DNA from: Pseudodesulfovibrio portus
GTDB lineage: Bacteria > Desulfobacterota > Desulfovibrionia > Desulfovibrionales > Desulfovibrionaceae
Reading direction: 5' to 3'
Assembly: GCF_026000375.1 (NCBI RefSeq)
Contig: NZ_AP026708.1
Span: 2,048,501 to 2,112,500, forward strand
Length of the DNA stretch: 64,000 nt
Every line of letters starts with the position of its first letter. Position 1 is the stretch's first letter. Below are positions 1 to 9,253 of the stretch, one piece after another. Made by a program: the position numbers and the translations under genes. Below the pieces are notes generated by a model. That model did not search any database. It was not told the origin of the DNA and was given only the letters and a program-made list of their open reading frames with translations.

Positions 1-284
1 ATGAATGCGAGTATGGTTTTCGCTTCTTCCTCGCGCTCACCTTCGGGAGTGATGCTCAACATGGTCCTGCCGACCAGTTCCTTTTCGGTGTACCCGAGCA
101 GGTCGCAAAAGGCGGGGTTGGCGCGGACGATGGTGCCCACGGGGTCCGTGTAGGCCATGCCTTCCTTGATGGAAGTGTACATGCCCGTGAAGCACTCGCG
201 GCTCATGGCGAAATCGGCATCGCGGCCCGACCGGAAATCTTCGGTGGGAGCGGGTGTGTTTTTTCGCGAGCCGTGGTTGGTCAT
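1..284 (-). CDS. PAS-domain protein, N-terminal fragment
   Basis: The reading frame stays open from an ATG at 284 to the left edge, so the C-terminal part lies outside the window. The visible 94 residues contain a PAS-type segment: a short hydrophilic N-terminus, then MAYTDPVGTIVRANPAFCDL and LGYTEKELVGR, the classic PAS core and helix pattern. PAS domains sense ligands or redox state and usually sit in front of a histidine kinase, GGDEF or other output domain, which cannot be seen here. It is divergent from rocD. A weak purine stretch precedes the ATG. Confidence 0.75.
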   Translation of the reverse strand, partial: MTNHGSRKNTPAPTEDFRSGRDADFAMSRECFTGMYTSIKEGMAYTDPVGTIVRANPAFCDLLGYTEKELVGRTMLSITPEGEREEEAKTILAF

Positions 285-459
285 GAGTCTGTTCCGGGAT
301 GTTTGGTTTTTGTCACAATAGGTGAGAGCAGTTTTTTTTTCCACAAATAAAGGGCTATTTTCCCAAGTCGAACCTTGAGGAATCCCATTCCGACAGGTAC
401 ATTCGGAAGTACACATCACCGACTCGCCGTCGGCCAACTCAAACCTTGCCGGGGAAATC

Positions 460-1659
<1,200 letters not shown>

Positions 1660-1664
1660 AGGGG

Positions 1665-1790
1665 GACCCGGCTTCCGATAGCGGGCCGCCTGCACATTTT
1701 TCCGGTGAAAACCATCCTCACCGTAGACGGCTACGCCTGCGGTGATTTTCGCCGGAGAAAATGCACATTCGACCCACTCTCGAAAGCCTC
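1665..1790 (+). repeat. structured dispersed repeat, copy A (full length)
   Basis: A non-coding element that begins just after the rocD stop codon. Its ends form a terminal inverted repeat: GGCTTCCGATAG at 1670-1681 and CTCTCGAAAGCC at 1777-1788. Inside is a nested stem-loop: CATTTTTCCGG pairs with CCGGAGAAAATG, and TCACCGTAG pairs with CTACG..CGGTGA. A second full-length copy lies at 12625-12752 and an internally deleted copy at 13017-13062. Downstream to 1924, nothing coding was seen; there is only a small hairpin, GCTGCTT/AAGCAGC, near 1811-1836. Confidence 0.8.
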
Positions 1791-1924
1791 GCGGTGTTGC
1801 GAGTAAGGCTGCTTTCCGCTTCGCTTAAGCAGCGAGGAAGAGCCTGCGTTCTCGAAGGAACAAAGAATCGGAGCAGTCCTCGTCTAATAGCCGGGCTAAT
1901 CCGCTATTCCCCCTCGGAGGAAGG

Positions 1925-4357
1925 CTACGCAGCCACGTGGCTCCCGAAGATTTCCCACGTTTTCAAAAAGGTGGAATCGAAGGTGCGCGTCTCCACATGC
2001 GCCCTGGCCTTGAGGCGCATGTATTGGATGCGCTCGGGGGTGTCGACCATGTGGATGATGGCCCGGAGCAGGGAGTCGGGGTTGTTTGCCGGGACGATCA
2101 GGCCGGTCTCGTTGGGCAGGACGTTTTCCGCCGGGCCGCCCTTGTCGGTGACAATGACCGGGAGGCCCGAGGCCTGGGCTTCCAGGACCACGTTGCCGAA
2201 GGTGTCCGTGGCCGACGGGAACACGAAGAGGTCGGCAGAGGCGTATGCCTGGGCCAGGTCGTCGCCCTTGAGCACGCCGGTGAAGGTGACCGGCGCGTTG
2301 CGCAACCTGCGTTTCATCTCCGCGAGATAGGGGCCGTCGCCGACCACGATGAGCTGGAGGGAGTCGCGCATCTTCGCGGCCTGGCGAAAGGCCTCGGTGA
2401 GCACGTCCAGCCCCTTTTCCTGCGACACCCGGCCCACGTACAGGAGCTTGGTGCGCGAGCCCACGTCGAATCTGGAGTAGAAGCCGTTGCGCTTGTCCGG
2501 GTGGAACCGGTCCGTGTCCACGCCGCGCGGGTAGGTGACGATCTTGCCGGGGTCGATGCCCCGCTCGGCCAGTTCGAACCGGGTGGCCTCTGACGGGGCG
2601 TAGATGACCTGCATCTGGTTGTAGAACCAGCTCATGTACCGCCAGCATCCCTCTTCCAGGGCCGCGTCCTCGGTGAAGGCACCCACGTATTCCGGGAAGG
2701 CCGTGTGGTAGGTGCCGTGGAAGGGCAGCTTCAGTATCCTGGAGATGGCCAGGGCGGCCAGTCCCACCGGCCCGGGCGTGGCCGCGAGGATGCAGTCGTA
2801 TTCCTGCTCGAAGCAGTGGGTCAGCATATCCAGGAACGGCGGGTAGGCCAGGGTTATCTCCGGGTACTCCGGGATGGCGAACCGGCCCACCGGCTCGAAC
2901 GAGACCGCGCCGGGCACGTCGGCCGAGGCCCCGCAGGTGATGACCGTCATGTCCTTGCCGTGCCGGGCGACCATTTCGAGCTGCTGGCGGATGGTGCGGG
3001 CCACGCCGTTGATCTCGTCGAAGGTGTCGGTGAAGTGGGCGATTTTGAGGTCGCCGCCGGATTTCCCCTTTTGCCTGTGCCGGAACCGGGCCAGGCAGTC
3101 GCGGGAGAACCTGCGCTCCGTGGAGAAGAGGTCGTAGCCCACGAAGTAGGGCGCGAGCAGGGCGTACAGCGAGCCCGCCGAGCCGATGGAGTGGAACACG
3201 TCGAAGAGATTTGCGCCGAGCACGGAGTTGAGGGTCCGGTCCGCGAACTGGGACAGCACGCGGTTGGCGGCCAGGGACACGAAGCGCGCCCATTCCTTTT
3301 CCAGGGTCGTGACGTCGTCCACCTGTCCTCGCGCGATCTTCATCAGCGTGGGGTCGTGGGCGATGATGTCGGACGCCTCCTTGAGCAGCATGTCCTGGAC
3401 CGAGTCGTCGGGGCCGTATTCCCGGTGCAGGGTGGCCTTGCCCCGGCCGATGAGCCGCTGGAAGAAGTTGGCGACCGTGGGCTTCTCCTCCCTGCCGGGC
3501 GCGAGCGCGGACTTGAGGAAGCGGAAGCAGAGGTGTTCGGACACCTCGGGGGACATGGACCCCGTTCGCGAGCGGTAGAACTGGTAGGCGATGCCGTACA
3601 GGTTGTGGGCCATGGTCCGGGGCGTGGCCGGGGAGCCTGCGGGCCTGGTGGTGTGCCCGTGGATGCCCGTGAGCACGTTGGCCACGCAGGCGCGGCCCCT
3701 GAACCGGGTGTGCATGCGCGCGATGTTCAGGGAGCTGTGGTCGTCGGACCCGCCGGTCATGCCCTTTTCCCACGGCGCGTCGCCATACGGTTCGATGTCG
3801 TGGGTGTTGGCCAGCCGCTCGATGTCCATGGGCGTGAGCCGGGTCAGGATGTCGCGCAGGGTCTGGTTCTGGCGGGCGTCGCGGGTGCCGTTTTCCTCGA
3901 ACACGTCGAAAAGCAGCAACGCCTGCTCGAAGTGGGCAGGCGTCAGGCGGTCGTTGACGGCGAACAGCGGGTGGGCCAGGACATGCGCGATGCCCTGGTC
4001 CCGGAGGTAGGGGACGAGGTCGAAGACGTTCTCCCTGTGTCGCTGTATCTCCTCGTGGTGCGCCTCGGAGATGTGGTAGGCCAGGACGTGGAGCTTGCAC
4101 CGGTCTTCCGGGAAGTAGGTGGTGATCTCTTCGCTGATGAACGTGTTCGGCAGGTCCGCGATCTCCAGCGCGCCGTCGATGGTGTTGTGGTCGGTGATGG
4201 TGACCATGTCCATGCCGCGGGCACGGGCGATGTTGTAGAGGTCGATCGGTTCGGTGAAGCTTTCGGGGCAGCCGATCTTTTGCAGTATCCACTGCGAGGG
4301 GCGGGTGGAAAACCGGGAGTGGACGTGCATGTCCACCTTGAACCTGAAGTCAGCCAT
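1925..4357 (-). CDS. PHP-domain / GT4 glycosyltransferase fusion protein
   Basis: An 810-residue two-part protein. The N-terminal third is a PHP metal-dependent phosphoesterase domain: HVH at 11-13, TITDHNT, LAHPLF and GGSDDHS supply the usual His/Asp metal ligands. The C-terminal half, from about residue 398, is a GT-B fold family 4 glycosyltransferase: IAHFTDTFDEINGVARTIRQ, YVGRVSQEKGLDVL, and the donor-site region TDTFGNVVLEAQASGLPVI. The last resembles the SqdX/digalactosyl type, with Asp for the first Glu of the E-x7-E motif. Such enzymes add sugars to lipids or other envelope acceptors; the role of the PHP part is unknown. The start is set by GGAGACGAAA before the ATG. The gene lies 19 bp downstream of the DksA-like gene and is probably cotranscribed with it. 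Confidence 0.85.
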   Translation of the reverse strand: MADFRFKVDMHVHSRFSTRPSQWILQKIGCPESFTEPIDLYNIARARGMDMVTITDHNTIDGALEIADLPNTFISEEITTYFPEDRCKLHVLAYHISEAHHEEIQRHRENVFDLVPYLRDQGIAHVLAHPLFAVNDRLTPAHFEQALLLFDVFEENGTRDARQNQTLRDILTRLTPMDIERLANTHDIEPYGDAPWEKGMTGGSDDHSSLNIARMHTRFRGRACVANVLTGIHGHTTRPAGSPATPRTMAHNLYGIAYQFYRSRTGSMSPEVSEHLCFRFLKSALAPGREEKPTVANFFQRLIGRGKATLHREYGPDDSVQDMLLKEASDIIAHDPTLMKIARGQVDDVTTLEKEWARFVSLAANRVLSQFADRTLNSVLGANLFDVFHSIGSAGSLYALLAPYFVGYDLFSTERRFSRDCLARFRHRQKGKSGGDLKIAHFTDTFDEINGVARTIRQQLEMVARHGKDMTVITCGASADVPGAVSFEPVGRFAIPEYPEITLAYPPFLDMLTHCFEQEYDCILAATPGPVGLAALAISRILKLPFHGTYHTAFPEYVGAFTEDAALEEGCWRYMSWFYNQMQVIYAPSEATRFELAERGIDPGKIVTYPRGVDTDRFHPDKRNGFYSRFDVGSRTKLLYVGRVSQEKGLDVLTEAFRQAAKMRDSLQLIVVGDGPYLAEMKRRLRNAPVTFTGVLKGDDLAQAYASADLFVFPSATDTFGNVVLEAQASGLPVIVTDKGGPAENVLPNETGLIVPANNPDSLLRAIIHMVDTPERIQYMRLKARAHVETRTFDSTFLKTWEIFGSHVAA

Positions 4358-4376
4358 TTTCGTCTCCGGGTGGGGG

Positions 4377-4724
4377 TTAGGCGCAGTGGAGCAGGCCGTC
4401 TTCGAGGTCGGACTGGCAGCACACGCAGAGCCGGGCCGAGGGGTTGGCCTTGAGCCGGGCCACGCCGATCTCTTCGCCGCACTCCTCGCAGATGCCGTAG
4501 TCGGTCTCGGACAGCCTCCTGAGCGCGGTCTCCAGTTCGTGCATGCGGGCCACCTGACGGCGGTGCATGGCGATGTTGATGCCCTGCTGGACGAGCTGGG
4601 ACGCGAAGTCGGTCTCGTCCGGGCAGCCTTCCACGGCCATGATTTCCACGGGCTCCTGTCCGGTCATCGAGCCGAGTCCCCGGATCAGGTGGGTCTTTAT
4701 CTCTTTGAGCTGATGTTCAGTCAT
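4377..4724 (-). CDS. DksA/TraR family C4 zinc-finger protein
   Basis: A 115-residue protein. Its C-terminus carries the DksA/TraR zinc finger with four cysteines (CEECGEEIGVARLKANP, then CVCC). A predicted helical N-terminal region precedes it. DksA-like proteins insert into the RNA polymerase secondary channel and alter initiation, often with ppGpp. The coiled-coil tip acids typical of true DksA are not obvious, so a TraR/YbiI-type relative is as likely. An AAGGGAGGCACTCC region precedes the ATG. It is followed closely by the PHP-glycosyltransferase gene on the same strand. Confidence 0.85.
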   Translation of the reverse strand: MTEHQLKEIKTHLIRGLGSMTGQEPVEIMAVEGCPDETDFASQLVQQGINIAMHRRQVARMHELETALRRLSETDYGICEECGEEIGVARLKANPSARLCVCCQSDLEDGLLHCA

Positions 4725-4874
4725 GGAGTGCCTCCCTTTAAGGATTGTTCGATTTCCTGTTTATGCCTTCCCGCATGCGGGAGGGTGGCGTTGCGGTGAC
4801 AACATGTAGACAATTCGGCGATGTCGGGGGGCAAACCCGTGGACGATGGGGAGAAAGCCGGGTATCCTGCGGAC

Positions 4875-5315
4875 ATGAAATGGATTTATATACTCTTCGG
4901 GCTCGTGGCCGGGATGACCATGCCGGTCCAGGCGGGCGTCAACCTGCGGCTGCGCGAGTCCCTCGGCGACCCCGTGTTCGCGGCCTTCGTGTCCTTTGCC
5001 GTGGGAGCCGTGGTACTCGGCATCTACGGTTTCGCCCTGCGGTCGGCACCGTCCATGGCCATGGTCTCGAGCGCCCCGTGGTGGTCGTGGACGGGCGGCA
5101 TGCTCGGCGCGTTCTTCGTCTTTGCCATCATCGTCCTGGCCGGACAGCTCGGGGCCACGTCCTCCATGGCCTGGCTCCTGGCGGGCCAGTTCCTGGCCGC
5201 CTTGGTCCTCGACCATTTCGGGTTGGTCGGTTATGACGTGCATCAGGTCTCCTGGCCCAGGGTGGCGGGCGTGGTGCTCCTCATTGTCGGGGCCATGTTG
5301 ATCAACAAATATTGA
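4875..5315 (+). CDS. YdcZ/DUF606 family small DMT-type membrane transporter
   Basis: A 146-residue integral membrane protein with about five hydrophobic helices: WIYILFGLVAGMTMPVQAGV, then AAFVSFAVGAVVLGIYGF, FFVFAIIVLAGQLGATSSMA, and a C-terminal VAGVVLLIVGAMLINKY. It matches the DUF606 (YdcZ) branch of the drug/metabolite transporter superfamily in length and in the N-terminal QAGVNLRLRE pattern. Substrate unknown. The ATG at 4875 is preferred over an upstream in-frame ATG because it removes a polar, non-conserved extension. The stop is 11 bp before the GTG of the prenyltransferase gene. Confidence 0.8.
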   Translation: MKWIYILFGLVAGMTMPVQAGVNLRLRESLGDPVFAAFVSFAVGAVVLGIYGFALRSAPSMAMVSSAPWWSWTGGMLGAFFVFAIIVLAGQLGATSSMAWLLAGQFLAALVLDHFGLVGYDVHQVSWPRVAGVVLLIVGAMLINKY

Positions 5316-5326
5316 GTGGGTTTTTC

Positions 5327-6190
5327 GTGAGCTTCATCAATAATTTCAAGACAGTCTGCAGGATGATCAAGATCGAGCACTCGATCTTCGCCCTGCCGTT
5401 CGCCTATATGGGGGCCTTCCTGGCCGCCGGGGGCTGGCCCGGCCTGTGGAACCTGCTGGCCCTGACCGTGGCCATGGTCGCGGTCCGTTCCTTTGCCATG
5501 GCCTTCAACCGCTACGCGGACCTGGACATCGACCGGGAAAACCCGCGCACGCAGAAACGCGAGCTGGTCACCGGCGAACTGTCCACCGGGTTCACCCTGG
5601 GCTTCATCATCGGCACGGCCGTGGTCTTCATCGTTGCCTGCGGGCTGATGAATCCGCTCTGCCTGATGCTGTCGCCCCTGGCTTTGGGCCTTTCCGCCTT
5701 CTATTCCTTCTGCAAGCGGTTCACCAAATGGTGCCACTTCGTGCTCGGCGCGGTGCTGGGCCTGGCCCCGGTGGCGGGCTGGCTGTGCGTGGACCCGACG
5801 TTCACTCTGCCCGCAGTCCTGCTCTTCTGCGGCGTGACCATGTGGGTGGCCGGGTTCGACCTGCTCTACGCCAGCCAGGACGCGGAGTTCGACCGCAAGC
5901 GCGGGCTGCATTCCATCCCGGCGCGGCTGGGCATCCGGGCGGCGCTCGGCATTTCCACGGTCAGCCACATGGCCACGGCCGCGTTCTTCCTGCTGGCCGG
6001 TTGGGCCGCAGGGCTGGGCGGCGTGTACTTCGTGGCCGCCCTGGCCGTGGGCGTGATCCTCATGGCCGAGCATCTGCTGGTCAGCGCGGACGACATGAGC
6101 CGGGTCAATGTTGCCTTTTTCACCATGAACGGCGTCATCTCCGTGGCCCTGTTCATAGCCGTGGTCATCGATCTGGCCGTGGGGAGCTGA
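5327..6190 (+). CDS. mqnP: UbiA-family prenyltransferase, probable menaquinone-pathway MqnP
   Basis: A 287-residue polytopic UbiA-superfamily enzyme. Both Asp-rich prenyl-diphosphate/Mg sites are present: NRYADLDIDRENPRTQKREL and DLLYASQDAEFDRKRGLHSI. The KIEHSIFALPFAYMGAFLAA start is typical of the subgroup once called 4-hydroxybenzoate polyprenyltransferase in non-ubiquinone bacteria and now linked to the futalosine menaquinone route (MqnP). The role is inferred from family; no other mqn gene is in view. The GTG at 5327, behind GAGTGGG, is preferred. A TTG at 5312, overlapping the previous stop, is an alternative. Confidence 0.8.
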   Translation: MSFINNFKTVCRMIKIEHSIFALPFAYMGAFLAAGGWPGLWNLLALTVAMVAVRSFAMAFNRYADLDIDRENPRTQKRELVTGELSTGFTLGFIIGTAVVFIVACGLMNPLCLMLSPLALGLSAFYSFCKRFTKWCHFVLGAVLGLAPVAGWLCVDPTFTLPAVLLFCGVTMWVAGFDLLYASQDAEFDRKRGLHSIPARLGIRAALGISTVSHMATAAFFLLAGWAAGLGGVYFVAALAVGVILMAEHLLVSADDMSRVNVAFFTMNGVISVALFIAVVIDLAVGS

Positions 6191-6209
6191 ATCGGGTATT
6201 GAGGGGATC

Positions 6210-7517
6210 ATGCAAGAAAAGATCGACTTCGCCATCGCATTCCTGACCGATTGGCTCAAAGCCAACGTCCTGACCTGGAACACCGCCGTCCAGTGGTCCT
6301 GCGTTGTGGGTGCGTACCTGGTGACCGCGCTGTTGTGGCGCGGCCTGGAGCGGCGGCTGTTCGCCCGGGTAGACGAAAAATTCGAGACCGGCCTGGGTCG
6401 GTCGCTACTCCGCGCCCTGGTGGACGTGGGGAACGTGGCCGTGTTCATCCTGTTCATGCAGATTTGCGCGTCAGTTTTCCGGGTCATGGAGTATGTGCCC
6501 CGCGTCATCGATGCGGCCAGCGATCTGGCCGTGGCCTGGATCGTTATCCGGCTGGTGACGAGCATGATGCCCAACCGGGCCCTGGCACGCGGGGTGGCCG
6601 CCCTGGTCTGGGCCGTGGCTGCGCTCAACGTGTTCGGCCTGCTTTCCCCGATCACCGATTTCCTGGCCGGTTTGAGTTTTTCCGTCGGCGACAATTCCTT
6701 CAACGCCCTGGAAGCCGTCAAGGGGCTGGCCCTGGCCGCCGTGTTTCTTCAAGCCGCCGCCATCACCGGACAGTTCGCGGATAGGCGCATCCAGCGGATC
6801 AGGGATTTGTCCCCGTCGCTTCGGGTGCTGATGATCAAAGCTGTGAAGGTGGTGCTTTTCACCGCCGCGGTCCTGGCCGCCATGTCCAGCGTGGGTATTG
6901 ATCTGACCAGCCTGGCCATCTTCTCCAGTGCGTTGGGCGTGGGCATAGGCTTCGGCCTTCAGACCATCATTTCCAATTACGTGGCAGGTGTCATCCTGCT
7001 TATGGACCGGTCCATCAAGCCGGGCGATACCATTGAGGTGGGAAGCGTGTACGGCGTGGTGCGCGGCATGTTCGGGCGGTACGCATCGGTCCTGACCCGT
7101 GACGGGACGGAGTATCTCATTCCCAACCAGCAGCTCGTGTCCAACGAAGTGGTCAACTGGACGTATTCCGACACCAACGTCCGCCTCAAGGTGCCTGTGG
7201 GCATATCCTACGGGTCGGACGTGGAGAAGGCTCTGGCGGTCCTTCCGTCCGCAATCGAGGGCGTGTCCCGTGTCCTGCGGTCTCCGGCTCCCCTTGCCTG
7301 TATGGTCGGTTTCGGCGACAGCTCTGTGGATCTGGAGTTGCGTATTTGGATCGCGGACGCGGACAAAGGCGTGACCAACGTGCGAAGCGAGGTCATGCTG
7401 AATATCTGGCGTCTTTTTCACGAGAACGGCATCGAGTTCCCGTTCCCGCAACGCGACGTGCACATCAAGCCGGATTCGGCCATCGCCGTGAAGATCGAGA
7501 AGGACGGCGGGGAGTAG
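6210..7517 (+). CDS. MscS-family mechanosensitive channel
   Basis: A 435-residue membrane protein. Hydrophobic helices cover roughly residues 25-230. The MscS pore helix and beta domain follow: ALGVGIGFGLQTIISNYVAG, then ILLMDRSIKPGDTIEVGSVYGVVRGMFGRY and the R-D-G-T-E-Y-L-I-P-N-Q segment. The C-terminal alpha/beta domain ends the protein near residue 430. These channels open on membrane tension and release solutes during hypo-osmotic shock. The extra N-terminal helices place it with the longer YnaI/MscM-like types rather than minimal MscS. GAGGGGATC precedes the ATG. The rhodanese gene starts 3 bp after the stop. Confidence 0.88.
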   Translation: MQEKIDFAIAFLTDWLKANVLTWNTAVQWSCVVGAYLVTALLWRGLERRLFARVDEKFETGLGRSLLRALVDVGNVAVFILFMQICASVFRVMEYVPRVIDAASDLAVAWIVIRLVTSMMPNRALARGVAALVWAVAALNVFGLLSPITDFLAGLSFSVGDNSFNALEAVKGLALAAVFLQAAAITGQFADRRIQRIRDLSPSLRVLMIKAVKVVLFTAAVLAAMSSVGIDLTSLAIFSSALGVGIGFGLQTIISNYVAGVILLMDRSIKPGDTIEVGSVYGVVRGMFGRYASVLTRDGTEYLIPNQQLVSNEVVNWTYSDTNVRLKVPVGISYGSDVEKALAVLPSAIEGVSRVLRSPAPLACMVGFGDSSVDLELRIWIADADKGVTNVRSEVMLNIWRLFHENGIEFPFPQRDVHIKPDSAIAVKIEKDGGE

Positions 7518-7520
7518 CCC

Positions 7521-7922
7521 GTGCGCTTCCTCGCCCCCATCCTCGTCCTCCTGGCCGTCCTGGCCCTGTGGGACCTGGGGTGGTGGCTGGGCTTCGGCGT
7601 ACCGCCCCTGAGTCCCTTTGCCCTGCGGGAGGCTCTTCGGCGGGATGATCCCCCCACCGTCATCGACGTGCGAACCCCGGCGGAATACGACTTCTTTCAT
7701 ATCCGGGGCGCGGTCAATCTGCCCTATCCCGTCTCCCTGGCCGAGTTGGCCGCAGTCTCTCCCGACCCGACCAAACCCGTGGTCGTGGTCTGCATGACCG
7801 GCCACCGCTCACCGCCCGTTGCCCGCCAACTCCAAAAGGGCGGCTACACCGACGTGCGCAACCTGACCTGGGGCATGCTCGCCTGGAAACTGACCGGCGG
7901 CGATACAGAGTCGGGAAAATGA
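7521..7922 (+). CDS. membrane-anchored rhodanese-domain protein
   Basis: A 133-residue protein with one N-terminal hydrophobic helix (FLAPILVLLAVLALWDLGWW) and a single rhodanese domain. The domain shows VIDVRTPAEYDFFHIRGAVNLPYP and the active-site loop VCMTGHRS, with its persulfide-forming cysteine. Single-domain rhodaneses carry sulfane sulfur or act in sulfide detoxification. The anchor suggests that the domain lies at the membrane, probably on the outer face. Translation starts at GTG 7521, behind GGGGAG, and is probably coupled to mscS. Confidence 0.85.
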   Translation: MRFLAPILVLLAVLALWDLGWWLGFGVPPLSPFALREALRRDDPPTVIDVRTPAEYDFFHIRGAVNLPYPVSLAELAAVSPDPTKPVVVVCMTGHRSPPVARQLQKGGYTDVRNLTWGMLAWKLTGGDTESGK

Positions 7923-7968
7923 TCGAGCGCCTGAAAAGCTATGCCGCCTTCTCCCGCGAGGAACAGCC

Positions 7969-9129
7969 ATGAAGACCTTTCCCTTTCCCGGACACGCCAT
8001 GCTCCTGCCCGAAATCGTGCGGGCCGACAACTGCTCCCTGTTCGATGCCGCGGGCAACCGCTACGTGGACCTGGAATCCGGGGTGTGGTGCACTCCGGCG
8101 GGCCACGGGAACCCGGCCGTGAAGGCGGCCATCTCCGAACAGCTGGACGCCGTGGCCCATGTGGGGTTCTGCTACGGCTCAAGCGTGGTCGAGGAGGCCG
8201 CCGGGGCCGTGCAGGGGCTGCTCGGCCACGAAGGCGGGCGGTGCGCCTTTCTTTGTTCCGGCAGCGAGGCCGTGGAATACGGCGTGCGCGCCATGCGGGC
8301 CGTGCTGGACGGGGCCGGGATCATGACCATGGCCGACTCCTATTTCGGCGCTTACGGCGACGCGGCCAGTCGCAGGGACGGCTGGTTCGTCTTCGACTGG
8401 TTCGGCTGTGAGGGGTGCGGGCGGGAGGCCTGCACTGCCGACTGCCCCCGGTGGGCGTTCATCCCCCTTGACCAGATCGGCGGCTTTCTTTTCGAGCCGG
8501 GCAGTTCGTCCGGGTTCGTCCGGTTCCCGCCCGCCAGGCTCATCGAGTCCATCAACAGGGCCCTGAAGGAAAAGGGCGGCCTGTTCATGGTCAACGAGGT
8601 GACCACTGGCATGGGAAGGACCGGCAGGTGGTTCGGCCATCAGCACTACGACGTGCGCCCTGACATCGCGGCCCTGGGCAAGGGCGTGGGCAACGGCTAC
8701 CCCGTGTCGGTCTCGTCCCTGAATGCGGACGTGGTCTCGCGTCTCGGCGGCAAGCCCATCCCCTACGGCCAGTCCCACCTCAACGACCCGCTGGGCGCGG
8801 CAGTAGTCCGGGCGGTGATCGGCGAGTTCGAGGAAAAGCGCCTCCTCGAGCGGGCCGCCGACCTGTCCGATATCCTGCTCTCCGGCCTGCAGGCCATTGC
8901 CGAAACCTCCCCGCGCACCGTCACCGTGCGGGGCCGGGGCCTGATGGCGGCCATGGAGCTGGGCATGGACCCGGCCGATGCGGCCTCCCTCCACGAGAGC
9001 CTGGTGCACAGCGGGTTCATCTGCGCCCTTCGTCCCGGTTCCGACGTACTGCGCATCGACCCGGCCCTGACCATCGACGAGGGCGACCTGCGCGGCTTCA
9101 TCGATACCCTCGGCTCCCTGCTGGCCTGA
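7969..9129 (+). CDS. atypical class III aminotransferase (Asn for PLP-binding Asp, Cys4 insert)
   Basis: A 386-residue fold-type I, class III aminotransferase-like protein with the Schiff-base lysine at 238 (ALGKGVGNGYPVS) and CSGSEAVEYG near residue 96. Two features are odd. The normally invariant Asp that binds the PLP pyridine nitrogen is Asn209, in MVNEVTTGMGRTGRW. There is also a cysteine cluster at residues 147, 150, 155 and 159, resembling a small metal site. The substrate is unknown. GAGGAA precedes the ATG. It follows the rhodanese gene by 46 bp. The protein could be a specialised sulfur- or amine-metabolising enzyme, or a non-catalytic relative. Confidence 0.75.
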   Translation: MKTFPFPGHAMLLPEIVRADNCSLFDAAGNRYVDLESGVWCTPAGHGNPAVKAAISEQLDAVAHVGFCYGSSVVEEAAGAVQGLLGHEGGRCAFLCSGSEAVEYGVRAMRAVLDGAGIMTMADSYFGAYGDAASRRDGWFVFDWFGCEGCGREACTADCPRWAFIPLDQIGGFLFEPGSSSGFVRFPPARLIESINRALKEKGGLFMVNEVTTGMGRTGRWFGHQHYDVRPDIAALGKGVGNGYPVSVSSLNADVVSRLGGKPIPYGQSHLNDPLGAAVVRAVIGEFEEKRLLERAADLSDILLSGLQAIAETSPRTVTVRGRGLMAAMELGMDPADAASLHESLVHSGFICALRPGSDVLRIDPALTIDEGDLRGFIDTLGSLLA

Positions 9130-9177
9130 CCCGGGACGGGTTTCCGCCGTCCGTCCGCAGTGGTCCGAAAATTTATC

Positions 9178-9222
9178 TTGACAATCAAACTAAGCTGCCA
9201 TTAGAAAGTTTGAACTTCAAAC
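9178..9222 (+). promoter_or_regulatory. promoter and palindromic operator of the metal transporter-marR unit
   Basis: A -35 like TTGACA lies at 9178-9183. A weak -10 like TTAGAA lies at 9201-9206, 17 bp away. Directly downstream is a perfect palindrome, GTTTGAA-C-TTCAAAC, at 9208-9222, covering the likely transcription start. Size and position suit a MarR-family dimer, and a marR-like gene is the second gene of this unit, so autorepression is the natural inference. A degenerate second half-site pair occurs near 9232-9249. Confidence 0.6.
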
Positions 9223-9253
9223 AATACCTCATTCAAACAAAGTTGAGAACGCA

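Noticed and set aside
5243..6721. Long minus-strand frame over the YdcZ, UbiA and MscS genes
   Set aside because: Crosses three well-supported plus-strand genes and is His/Gln/Gly-rich low-complexity text.
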